Shown piece after piece: positions 59,001-64,000 of a stretch of 64,000 nt of DNA (the first letter of the stretch is position 1; the number at the start of each line of letters is the position of its first letter). A program made the position numbers and the translations under genes. The stretch lies in contig JASANG010001493.1 of the NCBI GenBank assembly GCA_030248215.1, positions 22,604 to 86,603 on the forward strand, read 5' to 3'. The notes below the pieces were generated by a model that worked only from the letters and a program-made list of their open reading frames with translations, ran no database searches and had not been told where the DNA came from. The DNA comes from Enoplolaimus lenunculus (Eukaryota; Nematoda; Enoplea; Enoplida; Thoracostomopsidae).

Positions 59001-62000
59001 GCCAATTTTGTTCTGTAATTCTATAAAAGTTATGTCTTCTGGCAGGTTCAAATCATTCAAAAAACACGCTTAAACCAACTTAACGTTTTTAACCTCAAAC
59101 CGTATCGGTTATTGTTAAATCTTTGTGACCATTTACAGAACGTTAACCACCTGATTTTGCGTCACATCCGGCTTCAGTTCCTGTTCCGGTTGTGTTTTCA
59201 CTTCCGGTTGCACACAGTTTCACACATATTTTGAAATGATTAAAATCAAATAGGCTAAGGAATATGCTTATAAAACTTGTCGATATTGCGTTACGCCTGT
59301 AGTGAGCAAATGAAGCCTTTAAGACACACTGTAAACTCCAATGAGTTGAATAATCAACTTTGCTAGCGAGTTAGTTACTTCTGAGTTAATAACAATAAGC
59401 ATTAACTCACTCGGAGTTGGGTTGATTTTCACACTCAGTTGATCTGATTCTGAAAGAGTTGATCAGGTAACTCTAAGATTGACTTGATTCAACTCACAAT
59501 TCAGAGTTCTGATAGTCCAAATTCAGACTAAGTAATTCCACGCATTCTGCGTTAAGATCAACACACTGGGATTTACAGTGCAGTATAGTCGTTTGTTTGC
59601 TACAGTAATGTGTCCTGTATGATTTTACACCCATTCCAACGATGTTGATTTGCGTATGTTTGGAAGTATATTTCTTTGAACTTATAATATTTTTCATATT
59701 AAATTGAAATTTTTGAACTTTTTTCATAAAAAAGCCACTATTGTTATTTTCATTGCTGGCGGGTTTTAATGGAATACAAAGTATTTCAGCTTTTCGATCC
59801 GTACCGGATGCTCTTGACAACTGGCAGACAAAAATTAGCTGCCCAGCATTCAAAATTTCAATGGATGTTGAAAATTCCAACTCAACTCAATCCAATACTT
59901 AAGCTTATATTTGTGAAACAAATACACAAAAGTGTTGATAAAGTGATTGCAGGTAAATTTTGCGTCGAATGTTATCACATCCAACCGTACAGGCAGCAGC
60001 TTTATGTCGGTATAAAAGAACCCAGTCGAAATGATTTGTTTCAAAACGACTTTACCATATTAATATCAGACATTTTTTTAATTTTGTTAGAAAATTAGGA
60101 AAATTTGTTACGAAAAATTTTCATTTCATGTTCAAAGTTCTTCGTGATTGCTGAAAAATTGCTGAAATTTTCGTGGAGGGGGGTGGATGGGCGGTACAAA
60201 CTTATCAACTGTGTTCGCTTTGTACATCTATGCAGTGTACGGAAAAAGTATTTTGTTCAATTTCGTTAATTTTTTGCAAAGAAATTGAACAAAATTAGTT
60301 TTCTCTACAACGTTCAACTCAATCCTGTTGTCTAAAAGCGTATTTTAGAACAATTATATCGACTATTATCAGTTAACCATAGGTTTTCAAACAAGAAATC
60401 TATTTTTCGATTTAAAAAGTGATGCAAAATCTTGCACAATTTGTGCAACAGTAAAACGTACTCAAATTCCACTTACATCAAACTTTGCTACATATTAAAG
60501 TCCCGGCTGCGTCCATGCATCTAAAAGTAACATGAATTTTAAAAAAAGTTGTTTAGAAAGGCTTCTTCAAATGTCTTCCAAACAGCGACCCACGGACTCG
60601 AGTTCGCTCGGCGTTCGAACATATCTCGAGTATCTGCTTGACACTCATTTCGACTGTCGGTTGAGTTTAATTGAAATTCGCCATGAAATTATGACTGTTT
60701 TACTCGCTGGGCACGAAACAACAAGCATCACTCTCATATGGAGTCTGTTGTTGCTTGCCCAAAACCAAGACGTCCAAGAAAAAGCTCGTAAAGAAGCGAA
60801 AACTGTTCTGGGAACATTAAATACGGTAAAATTGTATATTTTAAAGGATTTTGCAATCCAATATGGTGGCTGAATAGCGGTTTAGATTTTGAACGATATT
60901 CTATGGTAGACAGATTGAAATTGTAAATAATTCCAACGCCATTAACATTTCAGTTTCTTTTGTTCGCAATGTACAACGTTTGATGGTGAAACGTTGCAGT
61001 TTCATCACTAACAGATTCAGACAGCAATTTTTTATTGTTTCAATTTTCTTTTATCCTCAGAAAATAAACGTTTTTAGTAGAATCTAAATTTCAGTCAGTT
61101 GATTTTAACTCACAGTGAGTTATATCACTCAATCTGAGTTAGGACTACATCAAAGCTCCGAGTTGTGATTCAGTTCATCTCATTTTGCAGCAATGCTCAA
61201 AGTTACAACATGGAATTTTATAATCCAAGATTTTGAGTAAAATGTTTCACTTTTGAAAATATAAAACCTGTTTTTGGCATTTGGGATATCAACACTGTAA
61301 ATTCCAATGAGTTGAATAATCAACTTTAGTTAGCGAGTTAGTTATTTCTGAGTTAAATCTTACCAAAAAACCCAAACCACCCACACCCCCCGCCCCCCAC
61401 CCCCCCCCCACAAAAATAACAATAAGTATTAAATCACTTTTAGTTCAGCTGATTTTCACTCTCAGTTGATTTGATTCCGGGTGAGTTTGTACAGTTGACT
61501 CAGATTGAGTTGAATCTACTCACAATTGTGCGTTCTGACTGTCCTAACTCAGACTGAGTGATTCGAAACATTCTGAGTTAAAATTAACTTACTGGAATTA
61601 ACAGCGAAGAATTAAAATAATTTAGAATTATTGTAAAGATTTAATTACATTTTTTCCTAATTCTACGCACAGGTGCTGCCGAATCTTTAATATCGAAGAA
61701 TTGAGACAAATATGTCGTACACTGTAAATTCCAGTGAGTTGTATTTAACTCAGTATGAGTTGAATCTGCTCAGAAGTCTGAGTTCTAAATTAGGTCTTTC
61801 AGAACTCAAAATACTGAATTTTTTGAACTAATTCTAAGTTTACTAATCAACTCACCCGGAATTAAATCAGCATAGAGTCAGTTAATATTTACTTTTATCA
61901 ACTTCGAAATAATCAAAAATAAGTAATTCTCTCTCGGAGTTGGTTTAATCAACTCATTGGAATTTACAGTGTTTTTCCCCTTAAACAATATTTTTCTCAG

Positions 62001-62199
62001 GCCTCTGTCCACATGTGTCCGTTTAAGTTTTATTTTATTTTTCGTTAAAATTAATGTTTACAGATAACATTTGACAATTTAAAACAACTGCATTATATCA
62101 ATGCAATCATTCATGAAACGCTACGACTTTATCCGGTCATACCGATTCTCGTTCGTACAAGCGTTGCTGACGATACGTTGAACGGTTACAAAATTCCAG
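55826..62199 (+). CDS. Cytochrome P450 (clan 3/4-like), 3' end outside window
   Basis: Six exons with consistent phases give about 402 residues: N-terminal signal anchor; substrate-side region; I-helix AGHETT near residues 318-323 (oxygen activation); K-helix ETLR near 375-378 (ExxR). The K-helix exon ends in phase 1 at GTACGT, and no heme-loop (F-x-x-G-x-R-x-C-x-G) exon is visible before 64000, so the last roughly 100 residues must be further right. P450s are heme monooxygenases, here probably ER-anchored; substrate unknown. Introns are filled with family-A and other MITEs. Confidence 0.9.
56080..56225. mobile_element. Family B MITE remnant
   Basis: AATGACGAGGCAAATTGACT, CTACGGGACTACACAAACT and GTCGAATTTGACTC remain; it then runs into TTAGGC-like sequence. 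Confidence 0.65.
56874..57167. mobile_element. Family B MITE with a 75-bp tandem duplication of its right end
   Basis: Element 56874-57065; the last ~50 bp plus ~25 bp of flank (57016-57090) are repeated directly after. Confidence 0.88.
57308..57560. mobile_element. Family A MITE in P450 intron 1
   Basis: Mutated left end, right end GAATTTACTGTG, usual interior. Confidence 0.8.
57600..57828. mobile_element. Family C-type MITE beside P450 exon 2
   Basis: Shares an inverted block with 40200-40310, then a TTAGGC-like core and the end TGTTCGTTACATGACC. Ends about 14 bp before the P450 exon-2 start. Confidence 0.75.
57843..58085 (+). CDS. P450 exon 2: beta-1 and B-C region
   Basis: Acceptor ATTTTTTAG in phase 2 gives PSPKFYLVVHRLWVMSATTC, then an FLGHSSMILNHGECHKRHRS segment (helix C, W/H-x3-R region) and PSFKSSVLK; donor GTAAAT, phase 2. 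A hAT-type MITE ends about 14 bp before the exon. Confidence 0.85.
58674..58860 (+). CDS. P450 exon 3: helices D-E
   Basis: Acceptor ATTTTAG in phase 2; LYLPTIQRSVFNLLAFW, then INIHYDISQMAFDIIIEITL matching the D-I-x-x-E helix-E segment of animal P450s; ends GAG/GTATAC in phase 0. Confidence 0.85.
59327..59580. mobile_element. Family A MITE in P450 intron 3
   Basis: CACTGTAAACTCCAATGAG to GGGATTTACAGTG. Confidence 0.88.
59790..59952 (+). CDS. P450 exon 4: F-G region
   Basis: Acceptor GTATTTCAG, phase 0; LFDPYRMLLTTGRQKL, KIPTQLNPILKLIF; ends GCAG/GTAAAT in phase 1. This is the variable substrate-recognition part, so assignment rests on position and phase. Confidence 0.8.
60557..60825 (+). 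CDS. P450 exon 5: I-helix
   Basis: Acceptor GTTGTTTAG in phase 1. Contains EIMTVLLAGHETTSITLIWS, the oxygen-binding I-helix motif, then QDVQEKARKEA of helix J; donor GTAAAA, phase 0. Confidence 0.92.
61293..61606. mobile_element. Family A MITE with a C-rich insertion
   Basis: Family ends and interior, broken at about 61368-61416 by an A/C-only tract with runs of up to eleven C. Lies in P450 intron 5. Confidence 0.82.
61720..61971. mobile_element. Family A MITE in P450 intron 5
   Basis: CACTGTAAATTCCAGTGAG to GGAATTTACAGTG; ends about 90 bp before the K-helix exon. Confidence 0.88.
62064..62199 (+). CDS. P450 exon 6: K-helix
   Basis: Acceptor GTTTACAG, phase 0; LHYINAIIHETLRLYPVIPI with the invariant E-x-x-R, then VRTSVADDTLNGYKIP; donor GTACGT, phase 1. 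Family-A MITE 62213-62464 starts 14 bp after the exon. Confidence 0.92.
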
Positions 62200-62212
62200 G
62201 TACGTAAACTAT

Positions 62213-62464
62213 CACTGTAAAATCCAATGAGTTAATTAATCAACTCACACGAATAGTCAGTTATTGCTGAGTTAATAAAAGTTAACTTTAACTCACTTTG
62301 AGTTGAGTTGATTCTCACTCTGAGTTGAGTTGATGCCGATGAAGTTGATTAATTAAATCACAATGAGTAGAATCAACTCAGAATTATAACTTGTGATAGT
62401 CCTAATTCAGACTGAACGAGTCAAATCATTCTGAGTCAAAATCACCTCACTGGAATTTACAATG
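62213..62464. mobile_element. Family A MITE after P450 exon 6
   Basis: Starts 14 bp after the exon; CACTGTAAAATCCAATGAG to GGAATTTACAATG. Confidence 0.88.
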
Positions 62465-62620
62465 CATGAATACAAACGAACGGCGTATGCCAATTGATTA
62501 AGCCTGTCCACTAGAAGACTGAGGTACTTGAAGACTAAATGGCTTAAGCGCTAAAGACTACTGTGGTGCTATACTTGTCGTCCGGCTCCGGATGGCACGG
62601 TACATCAGAAAAACTGTGTA

Positions 62621-62826
62621 CCCTGTAAATCCCAGTGAATTGATTAATCAACTCAGCAGGACAGTTATTGAGTCTCACTCTGAGTTCAGTTTATTCCGGG
62701 TAAGTTGAATAATAAAGTCAGAGTGAGTATTTTATTGACTCAGAATTCTGAGTTCTGAAAATCCTAACTCAGACAGACTGATTTAATTCATTCTGAGTTA
62801 AAATCAACTCAATGGGATTTACAGTA
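62621..62826. mobile_element. Family A MITE, shortened
   Basis: CCCTGTAAATCCCAGTGAA to GGGATTTACAGTA; interior partly missing. Confidence 0.82.
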
Positions 62827-63211
62827 TACAAACAGATATGCTGTACAATGTGTCTTTCACTCAACTTGGCAAACTGTGTCGGCCGTTATATAATTTATTT
62901 AACTTTTTGGCAAAAAAAATTGTGTTCCAGTTAGTGTTCTCAGGACCTTATAAGTTGAGTTTTTCAAAAATTCAGATTTGGATGTCAGATGAACCGGGAA
63001 AGTCTAAAGACGCTGAAATATGCAAAAATTTCTCAAATTCAACCAGTTTTGGGCAAACCGCCGGCTTAAGGGGAATGACGGAATGGACCCACATTTTTTC
63101 AAACTCCTTTTCCGACTTGTGGAACTTAATCAGATCACAAGATTCTGGCAATTTTGTATATGTCATTTTCTTACAGTTTGCTGTGAGTGTATTTCCCGTG
63201 CAATATTATAT

Positions 63212-63390
63212 CACTGTAAATTCCAATGAGTTAATTAATCAACTCAGACAGAAAGTTAGGTGTTTCTGAGTTATATTAACTGTTAACTTTAACTCACTCT
63301 GAGTTGAGCTGATTCTCACTCTGAGTTAAATCAGAAATGATGAATCAACTCAGAATTATGAGTTCTGATAGTCCTAACTCAGACTGAGTG
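63212..63390. mobile_element. Family A MITE, right end lost
   Basis: CACTGTAAATTCCAATGAG start; breaks off at the border with family-E-like sequence. Confidence 0.78.
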
Positions 63391-63477
63391 GTTGCTGCAT
63401 TTCAAAAAGCCACATTTATTTTTCGATTTAACAGCACATTTCAAGATTGTAATACTTATTTTTCACTCCGCGTGCAC

Positions 63478-63727
63478 CCACGGGTAACGTCAGTTCTGCT
63501 ATGGAATGTACTTTCAAAAGTTAAGTATCCTTCAAAGTTTCGAACACAAGTTTATTTGTTCCTGGAGACATTTATGAACTACAATTAGGGATAATTAACA
63601 TTTATGGAATCTAGGACTTAGGAACTCTATCCGCTTACGGATTCTCTTATTAGTGATACGTACTCCTATTGATTGGTAGTCAAAATGGTGACTCACCTTT
63701 TATTACCCCGTCTCATTCGGGTCAGTA
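63478..63727. mobile_element. Family E element, left part missing
   Basis: Family body from ACGTCAGTTCTGC to CTCATTCGGGTCAG. Confidence 0.78.
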
Positions 63728-63875
63728 CAGTACACAGAATATACCCAGTTGCACACTCTTCTTAGAGCTGTCATGCACTCGTGGTCAACACAAAAATCGG
63801 TTCTTTTGACGCTAATTTATTTCACGGTTTCGTAAATATTTTATTCCACTGAAGGAATGGTTAAATTATAACATA

Positions 63876-64000
63876 CACTGTAAATTTTAGTGAGTTGATT
63901 TTAACTCAGAATGAGTTGAATCACTCAGTCTGAGTTAGGACTATCAGAACTCAGAATTTTGATTTGTTTCCATTCATTCTTAGTTAATTAACAAACCCAC
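63876..64000. mobile_element. Family A MITE, cut by window edge
   Basis: CACTGTAAATTTTAGTGAG start and family interior up to the last base. Confidence 0.85.

Larger units (their letters stand above)
62200..64000. other. P450 intron continuing past the right edge
   Basis: Four to five family-A copies and a family-E remnant. The open frame at 62838-63269 shows no P450 motif. Confidence 0.65.

Noticed and set aside
62838-63269. Open frame as the P450 heme exon
   Set aside because: No heme-loop motif, no suitable phase-1 acceptor, and family-A sequence at its end.

Overview
This looks like a eukaryotic, AT-rich, intron-rich nuclear genome, most likely a nematode. The main clue is that short runs of the nematode-type telomere hexamer TTAGGC (seen as GCCTAA) are scattered through the window. 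The genes are split into short exons with GT..AG borders and long introns, and much of the rest is small non-coding DNA transposons (MITEs). Species is not determinable; a repeat-rich enoplean or mermithid-like nematode is only a guess.

Three protein-coding genes can be assembled by matching splice sites and reading-frame phase. (1) A very large minus-strand gene starts at 43692 and runs leftward past the left edge (last visible exon 285-395). It encodes a secreted modular matrix-type protein: a signal peptide, a Cys-containing domain that might bind chitin, then at least 13 copies of a six-cysteine CC-ending module (lustrin/EB-like), mostly one per exon. Nearly all introns are phase 1. One giant exon (23162-24616) adds a Pro/Tyr/Lys/Ser tandem-repeat domain. 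(2) A plus-strand SLC22/organic-ion-transporter-like MFS gene (9962-19749, 8 predicted exons, about 642 aa) sits entirely inside one intron of gene 1. (3) A plus-strand cytochrome P450 (55826-62199, six exons) has its N-terminal anchor, I-helix and K-helix exons here; the heme-binding exon must lie beyond the right edge. Genes 1 and 3 are divergent, separated by about 12 kb of repeat-filled DNA in which no convincing gene was seen.

The rest is dominated by MITE families, named here A-J. A has ends CACTGTAAATT and TA target sites and is the most numerous. B has ends CACTGCAAAAA and TA target sites. C and D have ends GGCCCATGTATAG and GGCCCATGTTACTTTAAG, make 8-bp target duplications (hAT-like) and carry internal TTAGGC arrays. 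E has GACCCGAATAAG ends, F has CAGGGTGNAACC ends, and G is GC-rich with ends TTAGG-TTGCGCTATAC. H has GGGCCCATATTCTCAAATG ends, I has TTAACCCTTTCTCACA ends and a tRNA-like core, and J has CTGGGTTTC ends. Several tandem arrays (57-bp dimers, 18-bp, 36-bp and about 20-bp units) lie in introns. Some MITEs are nested. One hAT-like copy duplicated a splice donor of gene 1, and others lie within about 20 bp of splice sites in all three genes.
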